A stretch of 64,000 bases of DNA from Desulfovibrio mangrovi (GTDB lineage: Bacteria; Desulfobacterota; Desulfovibrionia; Desulfovibrionales; Desulfovibrionaceae), in assembly GCF_026230175.1 (NCBI RefSeq), contig NZ_CP104208.1, positions 1,426,001 through 1,490,000 of the forward strand, written 5' to 3'. How positions within the stretch are numbered: the stretch's first letter is position 1; every line of letters starts with the position of its first letter. The position numbers and the translations under genes are program-made. The notes beneath the pieces are model-generated. The model had not been told where the DNA came from and searched no databases. It saw only the letters and a program-made list of their open reading frames with translations. This document shows, piece by piece, positions 9,217 to 18,011 of this stretch.

Positions 9217-9620
9217 TCGCACATCCTGCTGTATCCGGTCCCCGCCTTCTGCCAGCCACAAAAAACAACAATACTTCAGCAACCAGCGGGTGTTCCGTAT
9301 CATTCGGCACCAATGTGCCGTTGGGCCAAACCATTACGCCATTTCATCAGGCAAGCCAAGCGGTACGGGGCCGGAAGAACGAATTGCCGGACAAATCATG
9401 AAGCCATGAAAGATGCCCCTCACCACAACCCTGTCCACCAACAAATGTAAGAAAGCAGCACGGCCTGCTCCGACGATTTGAAAAACTGCGCCGGGAACGC
9501 CCGCAATACGACTTCCGCGCTGTTGACTCTCCTCCTGAATGCTAGCATATACTATGTGTCTAAACGGGTTAGCGTATTCACGCACCGCTTTCCGCCATCC
9601 CCATTGCTCAAGGAGCCGCC
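9217..9620. promoter_or_regulatory. Divergent control region between ispG and znuA
   Basis: This 404-base gap holds no convincing gene. On the plus strand TTGACT (9523-9528) and TATACT (9548-9553, 19-base spacing) make a candidate znuA promoter. Just downstream, CTAA and TTAG flank a short spacer (about 9559-9572), overlapping the expected start of transcription. Znu operons are normally repressed by Zur in zinc-replete cells, so this partly palindromic stretch is the place to look for a Zur site. I do not recognise a consensus. No promoter for ispG is obvious. Confidence 0.4.
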
Positions 9621-10544
9621 ATGGATCGCCGCACTCATTCTCCCCGCTCTGCTCTGCGCATTCTGTTCATCGCCACAATGCTTATCGCCCTTCCTGCCCT
9701 GGTGCAGGCAAAGGTCCCCGTGGTGGTCAGCATCGTTCCGCAACAATTCTTTGTGGAACGCATAGGAGGCGAATTCGTCGACGTATCCGTCATGGTACAA
9801 CCCGGGGCAAGTCCCGCCACCTACGAGCCCAAGCCCCGCCAGATGGCGGCCCTGTCCGGCGCAACGCTGTATTTTGCCATCGGCGTTCCCTTTGAAAACG
9901 CATGGCTGCCTCGCATACAGGCCGCCAACCCTGCCATGAAAATAGTCTACATGGACAAGGGCGTGCACAAGCTCCCCATGGCCGAGCATCACCATGAAAA
10001 CAAAGCAGGGCATGAAGAGCACAAGCAATCCATGAATGACGAACAAGGGGGGCTTGACCCGCACGTGTGGCTCTCCCCCATGCTCATGAAGCACATGGGC
10101 ATCACCATCAGAAAGGAACTCTCAAAGGCCGACCCCGCCCATGCCGCCATCTTCCGGACCAATTTTGCCGAACTTGAAAAGGAGATTGATGCGCTGGACA
10201 GGGAACTGATGGATGTTTTCGCTCCCATTCCGCAGGAAAAGCGAATTTTCATGGTTTTTCATCCCTCATGGGGCTACTTTGCCATGAACTACAGCCTGAA
10301 GCAGGTTCCCATCGAATATGAAGGCAAGGAACCCACCCCCCGCATCCTCAAGGAACTGATGGAAGAGGCAGCCGGGATGAACGTCCGCACCATCTTTGTG
10401 CAGCCGCAGTTCGCCCGCAAAAGTGCAGAAGCCATTGCCGCCCATATCAACGGGAGCGTCGTAGTCGCAGACCCGCTGGCATACGACTGGTTTGCCAACC
10501 TGCGGGAAGTGGCCAGAAACCTTGCCGTATCCTTCAATCAATAG
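9621..10544 (+). CDS. znuA: Zinc ABC transporter, periplasmic substrate-binding protein
   Basis: This 307-residue protein has a Sec signal peptide (about residues 1-30, hydrophobic core ILFIATMLIALPALVQA) and the cluster A-I metal-binding fold. A His-rich loop between the first lobe and LDPHVWLSP (HHHEN, GHEEHKQ at about residues 118-135) is typical of zinc rather than manganese binders. Ligand histidines are visible in the loop region, in DPHVW and in FHPSWGYFA. It captures Zn(II) in the periplasm and delivers it to ZnuB. AGGAG precedes the ATG by six bases. It leads the znuA-znuC-znuB operon. The missing first conserved His context in SIVPQQFFVERIGG is within normal variation. Confidence 0.93.
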   Translation: MDRRTHSPRSALRILFIATMLIALPALVQAKVPVVVSIVPQQFFVERIGGEFVDVSVMVQPGASPATYEPKPRQMAALSGATLYFAIGVPFENAWLPRIQAANPAMKIVYMDKGVHKLPMAEHHHENKAGHEEHKQSMNDEQGGLDPHVWLSPMLMKHMGITIRKELSKADPAHAAIFRTNFAELEKEIDALDRELMDVFAPIPQEKRIFMVFHPSWGYFAMNYSLKQVPIEYEGKEPTPRILKELMEEAAGMNVRTIFVQPQFARKSAEAIAAHINGSVVVADPLAYDWFANLREVARNLAVSFNQ

Positions 10545-10577
10545 AACGGACAACGTACCAACCAGAGACACCAGATC

Positions 10578-11426
10578 ATGTCTGAACAGATTCTCTCCAT
10601 ATCCGGCCTCAGCTTTGCCTACAACGGAGCCAGCGTGCTGGAAGACGTAAACCTTGCCGTGAACCGGGGCGACTACCTTGCCGTGCTCGGCCCCAACGGC
10701 GGCGGCAAGACCACTCTGATCAAGTGCATACTCGGCCTGCTCTCTCCACAGGAAGGTTCCGTTACGGTTTTCGGGCTCCAGCCGGCCAAGGTGCGCCACC
10801 GCATAGGATATGTCCCCCAATATGCCACCACGCAGGAAGGGTTCCCCATCTCCGTTCTGGATGTCGTGCTGCTGGGTGCCATGAACGGCACAAGCACCCT
10901 GTTTTCGCCTCATTGGAAACGCACCAAGGCCAATGTGGCCAAAGCCCGTGAGGCCCTGCACATGGTGGGACTGGATGGACACGAAAAAGACAGGCTGAAC
11001 GACCTTTCGGGCGGCCAGCGCCAGCGCGTGATCGTTGCCCGCGCCCTGATGGGCGACCCCGATCTGCTCCTGCTGGATGAGCCCACGGCCAACATCGACC
11101 CGCAGGGCAAGTTCTGCTTCTATGAATTTCTGGCTTCCCTGCCACGCAAGATTACCACCATCGTGGTCAGCCACGACCTTTCCATCACCGCCTCGCCCTT
11201 TTCCGGCATTGCGGTAGTGAATCGCTCTCTCCGCTATGCCCCGGGCAACGCGCTGACGCAGGACCTGCTTGCCATGCTCTACGGCACGCACGAACCCACG
11301 TGCCCCATGGGCTCCTTCATCAACTCCGTTTCCAGCCTTTTTCCCGATGTGGCCAACCTTGAGCCCCCGCACATTGAAAGCAACGGCAGAACGGATGCTG
11401 CAGAACCAACCGGAGGAAAGGCCTGA
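10578..11426 (+). CDS. znuC: Zinc ABC transporter, ATP-binding protein
   Basis: This 282-residue ABC ATPase powers zinc import through ZnuB. Walker A is GPNGGGKTT (about residues 38-46), the signature is LSGGQRQRV, Walker B is LLLLDEPTA, and the switch His is in IVVSHDLS. It is some 30 residues longer than many ZnuC proteins. The C-terminal tail after GTHEPTCPMGSF is polar and of unknown role. It starts 33 bases after znuA, and its stop overlaps the znuB start (TGATG), indicating coupled translation. Confidence 0.94.
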   Translation: MSEQILSISGLSFAYNGASVLEDVNLAVNRGDYLAVLGPNGGGKTTLIKCILGLLSPQEGSVTVFGLQPAKVRHRIGYVPQYATTQEGFPISVLDVVLLGAMNGTSTLFSPHWKRTKANVAKAREALHMVGLDGHEKDRLNDLSGGQRQRVIVARALMGDPDLLLLDEPTANIDPQGKFCFYEFLASLPRKITTIVVSHDLSITASPFSGIAVVNRSLRYAPGNALTQDLLAMLYGTHEPTCPMGSFINSVSSLFPDVANLEPPHIESNGRTDAAEPTGGKA

Positions 11427-12256
11427 TGTGGCAGATGCTCAGTTTCGACTTCATGCAGTACGCCATTCTGGCGGGCATTCTCGCATCCATTGCCTGCGGC
11501 ATTGTGGGCAGCCTTGTCGTGGTGAACAGGCTGGTATTTCTGGCGGGCGGAGTGGCCCATGCCGCGTATGGCGGCGTGGGACTGGCCTTCTACTTCGGCC
11601 TGCCTGTTCTGCCCTGCACAGTAGGATTTTCGCTGAGCGCTTCCATGCTCATGGCTGGCGTTTCCCTGCGCTACAAGGAAAAGGCGGATACGGCCATAGG
11701 CGTGCTCTGGGCCGCTGGCATGGCCTTCGGTATCATCCTGCTGGACCTGACCCCCGGCTACAACGTCGACCTGATGAGCTTTCTCTTCGGCTCCATTCTT
11801 GCCGTACCGGCACAGGATCTCTGGCTCATGGCCGTGCTGGACACGCTGGTGGTGCTCGCCACGGCCTATTTCTACCCCGGCCTTCTGCTGCTTTCATTTG
11901 ACCGGGAATTCGCACGCGCGCGCGGCCTTGCCGTCACCTTCCTGCATTGCCTGATGATCGGCATGGCGGCACTCACAGTGGTTATGATTATCCGCGTTGT
12001 CGGCCTCATTCTGGTCATCGCCCTGCTGACCATTCCCCCATTCATGGCGCAACGCACTGCCAAGTCACTCGCAGGCATGATGATGCACGCCATCGGCTGG
12101 AGCATCCTCTTCTGCCTCGGCGGACTGACCATCTCCTACCACTTCGACATCACATCCGGCGCATCCATCATTGCCGTCGCTGCAGTGTGCTTCTTCACCG
12201 CCATGCTTGCAGATGCCCTGCGCCGTTCCCTCGCCAACGGCAAAGTATCCAGATAG
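11426..12256 (+). CDS. znuB: Zinc ABC transporter, permease
   Basis: This 276-residue polytopic membrane protein of the ABC-3 family has about eight predicted helices. The family features GGVAHAAYGGVGLAFYFG near residue 50 and the coupling-loop region ARARGLAVTF are visible, as is the helix VVMIIRVVGLILVIALLTIPP. It forms the channel through which ZnuA-delivered zinc passes. The ATG overlaps the znuC stop by one base. It closes the operon and is followed by a long perfect hairpin. Confidence 0.94.
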   Translation: MWQMLSFDFMQYAILAGILASIACGIVGSLVVVNRLVFLAGGVAHAAYGGVGLAFYFGLPVLPCTVGFSLSASMLMAGVSLRYKEKADTAIGVLWAAGMAFGIILLDLTPGYNVDLMSFLFGSILAVPAQDLWLMAVLDTLVVLATAYFYPGLLLLSFDREFARARGLAVTFLHCLMIGMAALTVVMIIRVVGLILVIALLTIPPFMAQRTAKSLAGMMMHAIGWSILFCLGGLTISYHFDITSGASIIAVAAVCFFTAMLADALRRSLANGKVSR

Positions 12257-12277
12257 CCATCAGCAGACTCTTCCGAA

Positions 12278-12307
12278 GCCATGGCGCCAATATTCCGGCG
12301 CCATGGC
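12278..12307 (+). terminator. Hairpin after the znu operon
   Basis: A perfect 11-bp inverted repeat GCCATGGCGCC/GGCGCCATGGC (12278-12288, 12297-12307) with an 8-base loop lies 22 bases after znuB. There is no U tract, so it may be an RNA 3'-end stabiliser or factor-dependent stop rather than a classical terminator. Confidence 0.5.
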
Positions 12308-12448
12308 CCGCTCACAGCACTCTTATTCAAAATAAACAGCGCATTACAGACATGGCCCGATCATTGCTTCTGTTCCCCGTAAACAGGCGCGTTTCTGACG
12401 CTCACCGACAGCAAAAGCGCCTTAACCAATTGCATTGGAAGGGAAGCC

Positions 12449-12796
12449 ATGAAACCAGAATCATCCGGACTGCTTGAAGAATTCGAAATGCTGGAGCGTA
12501 TGCGTCAGGAACTGGGCGAAGCCCGCATGCAGGACGTAACGGACATGAATCTGCGTAACGCCATGATCACGGAATACAAACTGATGGCAGGCTCTTCACT
12601 GCAACTGCTGAACATGCTGGAGCGTTACGGCTTCATCTACAAACTCACGGAAGACGATCTGGCACGTTATCAACGAATTCTGCTGCAACTCGCCCAGTCC
12701 GGGTGCCGCTGTCAGGAATTTGTCGAACAGTGCCATTCCATTGATCAGGAGGCCCTGCTTGCCTCCATTCCGAAAAACGAATCCCGCGCCAATTAA
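12449..12796 (+). CDS. Hypothetical helical protein
   Basis: This 115-residue protein is of no family I recognise. It reads as almost wholly alpha-helical and amphipathic (LLEEFEMLERMRQELGEA, LLNMLERYGFIYKLTEDD, RILLQLAQSGCRCQEFVEQC), with three Cys residues near the C-terminal third (CRC and C). There is no signal peptide or membrane helix, so it should be cytoplasmic. A GGAAGGGAAG ribosome-binding site supports the ATG at 12449. It stands alone, 192 bases after znuB, and shares a convergent terminator with the hydrolase gene on the other strand. The CRC motif is a possible metal or redox site, but that is speculation. Confidence 0.7.
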   Translation: MKPESSGLLEEFEMLERMRQELGEARMQDVTDMNLRNAMITEYKLMAGSSLQLLNMLERYGFIYKLTEDDLARYQRILLQLAQSGCRCQEFVEQCHSIDQEALLASIPKNESRAN

Positions 12797-12818
12797 TCTT
12801 CACAAAAAAGATCATAAA

Positions 12819-12850
12819 AATCCCCCCGACCGTTTCCGGAAGGGGGGATT
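12819..12850. terminator. Bidirectional terminator between convergent genes
   Basis: AATCCCCCC (12819-12827) pairs with GGGGGGATT (12842-12850). On the minus strand the stem is followed by TTTTTAT, so it best serves the hydrolase gene ending at 12892, but it lies just beyond the plus-strand gene too. Confidence 0.8.
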
Positions 12851-12891
12851 CTTGTTATCTTGCATGTCGCAGATAGCGCCTACCGCTCTGC

Positions 12892-13890
12892 CTACAGGTG
12901 CTGCCGCAGAAACTCCACCGCCCGCAGGTCGGACCAGTAGCAACCGTCCTCATGATTACGGATGAAGCCAACATGGCCGCCAGTAACCGGCATCTCCAGA
13001 TGCAGGAATTCACTGGCTCGTGCCGTATAGACAGGATAGCACGTTGGGCTGAGAAAAGGATCGTTCTTCGCATTCACCAGAAGAGCCGGAACCCGCAGGG
13101 CAGAAAGAAACTGACCGCAGCCGCATCGCTGCCAATAGTCCATGGCATCGCGGAACCCGTGAATGGGGGCAGTGAACTGGTTGTCGAATTCCGCAAAGGT
13201 TTTCATATCATCCAGCCCCTCAATGTTCAGCTCCGGATGCAGCTCCTTTTTCTTGCGCATTTTCTCTTTCAGGGAACGCATGAAGTAGCGCATGTAGATC
13301 GAATTGGATGGACGATCCAGCACCTTGGCCGCCCCCACCAGATCGCAGGGGACGGAAAACGTCGCAGCAGCCACTATGGCGGGATGCACCGCGGCAGGAT
13401 GCTCCCCCAGATACTTCAGTATCTGGTTGCCACCCATGCTGAAACCCGCCAGCGCAATGCGCGCATACCCGCGCTCTGCACAATATGATATGACCGTATG
13501 CAGATCGTCCGTAACGCCACTGTGGTACATGCGCAAGGCACGGTTGGTCTCCCCGCTGCACCCCCTGAAGTTCCATGCACACACATCCCAGCCTGCGGCG
13601 TTCATGCAGGCAGCCATGCCCCGCACGTACTTGCGGCGGGAATGACCTTCAAGGCCGTGGGAAATGATAACCAACGGCCTCGCCCTGACGCCGTCGGCAT
13701 TCGGGCAGGCCGCTTCCGCCGTAGCCGGAAGGAAATCCAGATCGAGAAAATCGTCATCATGCGTGGCAATACGGACACGCTCGGCATCCAGAATCGCAAC
13801 CTTGCGGAACAGCGGCGGATACAGAGTCTGCACATGCCCGTTGGAAAGCAATAACGACGTAGTGTAGGATGGGGTAGGTAGCAGGGGCAT
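12892..13890 (-). CDS. Alpha/beta-fold hydrolase, YheT/ABHD1-3 type
   Basis: This 332-residue protein starts at the ATG at 13890 with GGAG seven bases upstream; a longer in-frame extension is rejected. It carries the family's N-terminal hallmark (LLSNGHVQTLYPPLFR), the oxyanion-side motif SHGLEGHSRRKY, and the nucleophile elbow GFSMGGNQILKYLGE. Catalytic Asp and His are in VNAKNDPFLSP and VTGGHVGFI. The triad Ser-Asp-His is complete. Family members (E. coli YheT and eukaryotic ABHD proteins) are esterases or lipases of poorly defined substrate. No signal peptide is visible. It is a single gene, divergent from the flavoprotein gene at 14046. Confidence 0.9.
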   Translation of the reverse strand: MPLLPTPSYTTSLLLSNGHVQTLYPPLFRKVAILDAERVRIATHDDDFLDLDFLPATAEAACPNADGVRARPLVIISHGLEGHSRRKYVRGMAACMNAAGWDVCAWNFRGCSGETNRALRMYHSGVTDDLHTVISYCAERGYARIALAGFSMGGNQILKYLGEHPAAVHPAIVAAATFSVPCDLVGAAKVLDRPSNSIYMRYFMRSLKEKMRKKKELHPELNIEGLDDMKTFAEFDNQFTAPIHGFRDAMDYWQRCGCGQFLSALRVPALLVNAKNDPFLSPTCYPVYTARASEFLHLEMPVTGGHVGFIRNHEDGCYWSDLRAVEFLRQHL

Positions 13891-14045
13891 AGGAAGTCTC
13901 CGATAATCTATCAGCAACGAAAGAAAGGGATACGACGGAGAGCGCACGCAGCCCCAGCCTGTCGGCATGGACAATCCGCAAGGGAAAGGGTACTCACCCG
14001 CCATCGTTATGCCCGACGTACTCCTTTTTATCTGGAAAGGACAGC

Positions 14046-15236
14046 ATGAATATTTTCGACGCAGTCATTCTCGGCGCAGGTGCCTCAGGCATGTGGTGCG
14101 CCCACACCGCCGCCGCACGCGGTCTTTCCGTGTGCCTCGTTGACCACGCCAAGCGCCCCGGCAAGAAGATCCGCATCGCCGGAGGCGGCAAGTGCAATTT
14201 CACCAATCTGGAAGTGACTCACGCCGATTACGTGAGCCGCAACCCACACTTCGTCAAATCCGCACTGGCCCGCTTTTCTCCTTGGCATATGGTGGAGTTT
14301 CTCTCCAAACACGACATTGCATGGGAAGAACGCGAGCACAGCCAGCTCTTCTGTCAGCGCAGTTCCGATGAACTGGCAACAGCCATTGAGGATACCTGCT
14401 CCATGCACGGCGTGGAGTGGCGGCTGCGTCACGCCATTTCCGGCATTACGCACACTGACGGGCTGTTCACCGTGGCAACCGATAATGGCCCTATCAAGGG
14501 CAGAAATCTCGTGGTGGCTCTCGGTGGCCCCGCATGGCCGCAGGCCGGCGCAACCGATTTTGGACACAGGATTGCTAAACAGTTCGGGCATGCCATCGTC
14601 GCGCCCTACCCTGCCCTTGCGCCCTTTGCCATGCCCAAAGGCTGGGCTCTGGAGGGGCTTTCCGGCATCGCCGTTCCGGCAACCATCGAGTGTGGGGAAA
14701 AACGCTTCACAGAGAACCTGCTCTTCACCCACACCGGCATCAGCGGGCCCGTTGTCCTGCACGCCTCCTGCCGGTGGAAGAAAGACATGCCCATCGTCAT
14801 CGATTTCCTTCCTTCATCGCAGATAGAACAGGAACTGAAGGAAGCAGGCGGCAAGCCGCTGGTACGCACAGTTCTGGGCAGGCTGCTGCCCGACAGACTG
14901 GTCGCCGGACTCCTCCCTGCTGCTCTTGCTGACAAACAGGTAGCCCAGCTTTCACGGCAGGACCTGGACCACCTGACTCAGCGGGTCCACAGTTTCACTG
15001 TGACGCCCGCGCGCACAGAAGGCATGAAACGGGCAGAGGTAACCGGCGGAGGCGTGGATACCGACGGGATTTCCTCCAAGACCATGGAAAGCAAGCGGCT
15101 TAAGGGCCTCTATTTCACGGGAGAGGTTCTGGATGTGACAGGCCAGCTCGGCGGCTTCAACCTGCATTGGGCATGGGCATCAGGGCAGGCCGCAGGCATT
15201 GCGCTTGCGGAATCGGCGGAATCGATAAAAGCGTGA
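14046..15236 (+). CDS. NAD(P)/FAD-dependent oxidoreductase, BaiN/HI0933 (YhiN) family
   Basis: This 396-residue flavoprotein begins with a Rossmann dinucleotide motif (ILGAGASGMWCA) and has the family-diagnostic KIRIAGGGKCNFTN at about residues 40-53. Other matches are EREHSQLFCQRSSDEL, VVALGGPAWPQAGATDFGH, LFTHTGISGPVVL and the C-terminal GEVLDVTGQLGGFNLHWAWASG, which closes the FAD site. Family members are annotated as aminoacetone oxidase-like or, in gut clostridia, as BaiN bile-acid reductase. The physiological reaction here is unknown. GGAAAGGACAGC precedes the ATG. It stands alone and is convergent with cbiB, 28 bases away, with no terminator visible between them. Confidence 0.92.
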   Translation: MNIFDAVILGAGASGMWCAHTAAARGLSVCLVDHAKRPGKKIRIAGGGKCNFTNLEVTHADYVSRNPHFVKSALARFSPWHMVEFLSKHDIAWEEREHSQLFCQRSSDELATAIEDTCSMHGVEWRLRHAISGITHTDGLFTVATDNGPIKGRNLVVALGGPAWPQAGATDFGHRIAKQFGHAIVAPYPALAPFAMPKGWALEGLSGIAVPATIECGEKRFTENLLFTHTGISGPVVLHASCRWKKDMPIVIDFLPSSQIEQELKEAGGKPLVRTVLGRLLPDRLVAGLLPAALADKQVAQLSRQDLDHLTQRVHSFTVTPARTEGMKRAEVTGGGVDTDGISSKTMESKRLKGLYFTGEVLDVTGQLGGFNLHWAWASGQAAGIALAESAESIKA

Positions 15237-15264
15237 ATGGATCAGGCAGACGAAAGAATCCCAA

Positions 15265-16233
15265 CTACAACAGCGTAACCAGCCAAAGAAGTACGCCGCC
15301 GAGAACAGCCGCAATGCGGACATGCCGCAGCAGTGCATCAATACCGGCTGCATCCCATTGTCTGCCATAGGCTACAGTTTCGTCCCCCAAGCGCCGGGGG
15401 CCGAGTAGCGGCTTATCCTTGGCCTGTCCGAAATACCATGTCGTACCGCCCATGGAGCGCCTGTGCAGCCATGCGGCCATGGCCATGGGCCATCCGGCAT
15501 TGGGGCTCTCCATCTGCGCTGCGTCGCTGGCAACATGCCGCCAGAGCCTGAAGACGGACATGCCTGCCCCCACTCCAGCAAGGGGAGCACTCAAGGCCAG
15601 AAGAAAGGCGGACAACCGCGCCGGAACATAGGCAAGCACATCATCAAGCCGAGCTCCGGCCCAGCCGAGCTCGCGCCACTGCTCCGTCTTGTATCCCCAC
15701 ATGGAATCGGTAGTGGACACAGCCTTGTACAGCCACAGCCCAAGCGGGCCTCCCAGCACCAGCCAGAAGAACGGCGCTACAAAACCGTCGTTGAAATTCT
15801 CGGAAAGGGTTTCCCCCAACGCGCGATACAGATCGCTCTGCTCCGCCTGCGAAAGATCACGGCTGACCAGCATGCTCACGGCAGCACGTCCGGCCTCAAG
15901 GTCCTGCTCTGCGACCAGCGTTGCGGCAGAACGGCACTCATGGAGCAAACTCCCCAGCGCAAGGCCGGACCACGCGAAATACAACGCAAGAAAAACACCC
16001 AATACAGGAATTGCAGTCAGACTCCAGACCGTCAGACCGACCGCAATCAATAGAACGGCCAGACACAGCGCTCCACTCAGCTTGGAGACATGGCAGGGCC
16101 TTGCGATACGTTCCAAACGATTCAGTGCCCACCCGACGGCCTGAACAGGATGCGGCAGGGCACAGGGGTCGCCCAGCACCACATCAAGGCCCAATGCCAT
16201 CAATGGCAGCCATATGACCATGGCATCGCTCAT
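15265..16233 (-). CDS. cbiB: Adenosylcobinamide-phosphate synthase
   Basis: This 322-residue integral membrane protein (CbiB/CobD) attaches the aminopropanol phosphate arm to adenosylcobyric acid in late cobalamin synthesis. Signatures are DVVLGDPCALPHPVQAVG at the N-terminus, the loop VSRDLSQAEQ, ETLSENFNDGFVAPFFWLVLGGP, AVSTTDSMWGYKTEQWRELGWAGARLDD (split by normal spacing), and the C-terminal GGTTWYFGQ and DKPLLGP. About five transmembrane segments are evident. The start is the ATG at 16233, one base after the trmL stop. No other cobalamin genes are in the window, so it is detached from the main pathway cluster. Confidence 0.93.
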   Translation of the reverse strand: MSDAMVIWLPLMALGLDVVLGDPCALPHPVQAVGWALNRLERIARPCHVSKLSGALCLAVLLIAVGLTVWSLTAIPVLGVFLALYFAWSGLALGSLLHECRSAATLVAEQDLEAGRAAVSMLVSRDLSQAEQSDLYRALGETLSENFNDGFVAPFFWLVLGGPLGLWLYKAVSTTDSMWGYKTEQWRELGWAGARLDDVLAYVPARLSAFLLALSAPLAGVGAGMSVFRLWRHVASDAAQMESPNAGWPMAMAAWLHRRSMGGTTWYFGQAKDKPLLGPRRLGDETVAYGRQWDAAGIDALLRHVRIAAVLGGVLLWLVTLL

Positions 16234-16234
16234 G

Positions 16235-16693
16235 CTAACGCCCGTCCAGCACACCCAGAGAGGCATAGGCCTGATACAGCACGATGCCCGTAGCAGTGGA
16301 AAGATTAAGACTGCGCACTTCGCCCCAGATGGGAATGCGCAGATGGTCAGAATACCGATCCATCAACGACTCCGGAAGCCCGCGCGTTTCCGGCCCGAAG
16401 ACCAGAGCATCATCGGGAGTAAAAGCGAACTTGTGCACGGCCGCTCCCTTGCGGGCGCTTGTCAGCACATGTCGCTTTCCGACACCGCCACCCGCAAGAT
16501 ACGCTTCCCAGTCCGGCCACACCTTGACCTGCACATGCGGCCAATAGTCCAGACCTGCCCGCTTGAGATAGCGATCATCAAGGCTGAACCCAAGCGGTTC
16601 AATAAGATGCAACGGCGTCTTCGTGGCTGCGCACAACCGGGCCACGTTGCCGGTATTGGGCGGAATTTCCGGCTCGAACAATACTATCTGCAT
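16235..16693 (-). CDS. trmL: tRNA (cytidine/uridine-34-2'-O)-methyltransferase
   Basis: This 152-residue SPOUT-class methyltransferase has the typical TrmL length. It transfers a methyl group from S-adenosylmethionine to the wobble-position ribose of certain tRNA-Leu isoacceptors. The start MQIVLFEPEIPPNTGNVARLC is the family hallmark. The trefoil-knot SAM site is formed by DALVFGPETRGLP and RIPIWGEVRSLNLSTATGIVLYQA. Cytoplasmic. It is followed almost immediately by cbiB (one base between stop and start), so the two are co-transcribed, though functionally unrelated. Confidence 0.95.
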   Translation of the reverse strand: MQIVLFEPEIPPNTGNVARLCAATKTPLHLIEPLGFSLDDRYLKRAGLDYWPHVQVKVWPDWEAYLAGGGVGKRHVLTSARKGAAVHKFAFTPDDALVFGPETRGLPESLMDRYSDHLRIPIWGEVRSLNLSTATGIVLYQAYASLGVLDGR

Positions 16694-16705
16694 AAATCTT
16701 CCTCA

Positions 16706-16742
16706 AAATGAAAAGGCCGGTTCAGGAATGCACCCGAACCGG
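16706..16742 (-). terminator. Rho-independent terminator after the OMPP1 porin gene
   Basis: GGCCGGTTC (16713-16721) pairs with GAACCGGCC (16734-16742). The minus strand continues with TTTTCATTTT. It lies 25 bases beyond the porin stop and isolates the trmL-cbiB unit from it. Confidence 0.85.
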
Positions 16743-16766
16743 CCCGAAAAGCAAGCTCAAATCAGA

Positions 16767-18011
16767 CTAGAACTTGTACCCGACGGTGATACCGTAGATA
16801 TCGGTACGGGCATTCTTGGAATGGGAGTCGGGCTGAACACCGGTAACACCGACAGTGTTGCCATAATCACGGCCCTTCATCCACAGGTAGGTATAAGACA
16901 GGTCAAGGGTCCAATCCTGCCAGTTGAAGCCCACACCAGCGCTGTAAAGCTGACGGTCATTGCCGGGAATGAGGTAGTCAAGACGGTTTTCGTTAAGCGG
17001 AGACTCGTCGTAGGTGTAACCGCAACGCAGGGTCAGCCAATCCAGAGCCTTGTATTCCACACCGATGTTGTAACGCCACACGTCCTTCCAATCCTTGGGG
17101 GTAACGCTGGTGTAAGAAGAGGTGGGGCCGACAGGATCATCGAATTCAAAACGCAGTTCGTTGTATGTGGACCAACGGGTCAGCACACCGCCGACTTCGA
17201 TGCTCAGATCCTTGGTGGGATAGTAGGTCAGGCCAATGTTCAGCATATCGGGCAGAACCACAGAGCCTTCCACATCGGTGTCTACAAGATTGAAGGGAGC
17301 GCCATAGTTGGTGGCAAAGGACAGGTCACCTTCTGCATTGATTTCAGCTTGGCTATGATAGCCCACACCGAACTTCCACTGGTCATTGATCTGGTACAGC
17401 AAGCCGAGAGTCAGCGCATAACCGCTGCCTTCAGCCTTGGTCTGGCTGAGGTCATCCGGCAGAGGAGCCGGAGAAAGGTTCATTTTCTTCTGAATATCCA
17501 TTTTGACGTTGATATACTCAACACCAACGGCCAGAGAAAGCTTGTCGTTTACCTTGTAGGCAACGTTCGGATTGATGGAATAGGTCTGAATGACAGCTTC
17601 GGTCACGTTATAACGGCCTGCCCAGTCAGCATCGAATTCAGTGCCAAGACCGAAACGGCTGTACAGACCAACGCCGAAGGACCATTTGTCATTATACTTG
17701 TGCGTGACGTAGAAATGCGGAGGTACCCAGATATTGTTCTGGCCATGCACCTCGTTTCCATTAACGGAAACGTCCATGTTGGGCATGATGAAGGAAGCAC
17801 CGGCAGCTATCTGCGTTCCTTCAAGCTGGGTAATACCGGCAGGGTTGGTTACGATGGTGGACGGATCGTCAGCGCGACCGATAACAGCACCACCGAGGGC
17901 ATTGCCTCGGGCACTGTATTCATACAGAGCAAAACCGGATGCGGATGCGGAAGAAATTCCCGCCAAGACAAACAGCAAGACAGCGGCAACGGAAATTAGA
18001 CGTCGCTTCAT
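16767..18011 (-). CDS. OMPP1/FadL/TodX-family outer-membrane transport protein
   Basis: This 414-residue protein starts at the ATG at 18011. It has a signal peptide (MKRRLISVAAVLLFVLAGIS, cleavage near SASASG). The FadL N-terminal hatch follows, beginning GFALYEYSARGNALGGA and DDPSTIVTNPAGITQL, with the diagnostic NPAG. The remainder is alternating beta strands ending in YGITVGYKF with C-terminal Phe, the usual outer-membrane insertion signal. FadL-type channels admit long-chain fatty acids or other hydrophobic compounds; the substrate here is unknown. A leader of about 130-200 bases and a strong terminator make it a single-gene transcript, and its codon use suggests high expression. Confidence 0.93.
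   Translation of the reverse strand: MKRRLISVAAVLLFVLAGISSASASGFALYEYSARGNALGGAVIGRADDPSTIVTNPAGITQLEGTQIAAGASFIMPNMDVSVNGNEVHGQNNIWVPPHFYVTHKYNDKWSFGVGLYSRFGLGTEFDADWAGRYNVTEAVIQTYSINPNVAYKVNDKLSLAVGVEYINVKMDIQKKMNLSPAPLPDDLSQTKAEGSGYALTLGLLYQINDQWKFGVGYHSQAEINAEGDLSFATNYGAPFNLVDTDVEGSVVLPDMLNIGLTYYPTKDLSIEVGGVLTRWSTYNELRFEFDDPVGPTSSYTSVTPKDWKDVWRYNIGVEYKALDWLTLRCGYTYDESPLNENRLDYLIPGNDRQLYSAGVGFNWQDWTLDLSYTYLWMKGRDYGNTVGVTGVQPDSHSKNARTDIYGITVGYKF

Noticed and set aside
6766-9450. 894-codon open frame on the plus strand
   Set aside because: It runs antisense to proS and ispG, both unmistakable enzymes. Its length comes from the codon bias of those genes in the opposite frame, and its sequence has no domain-like features.
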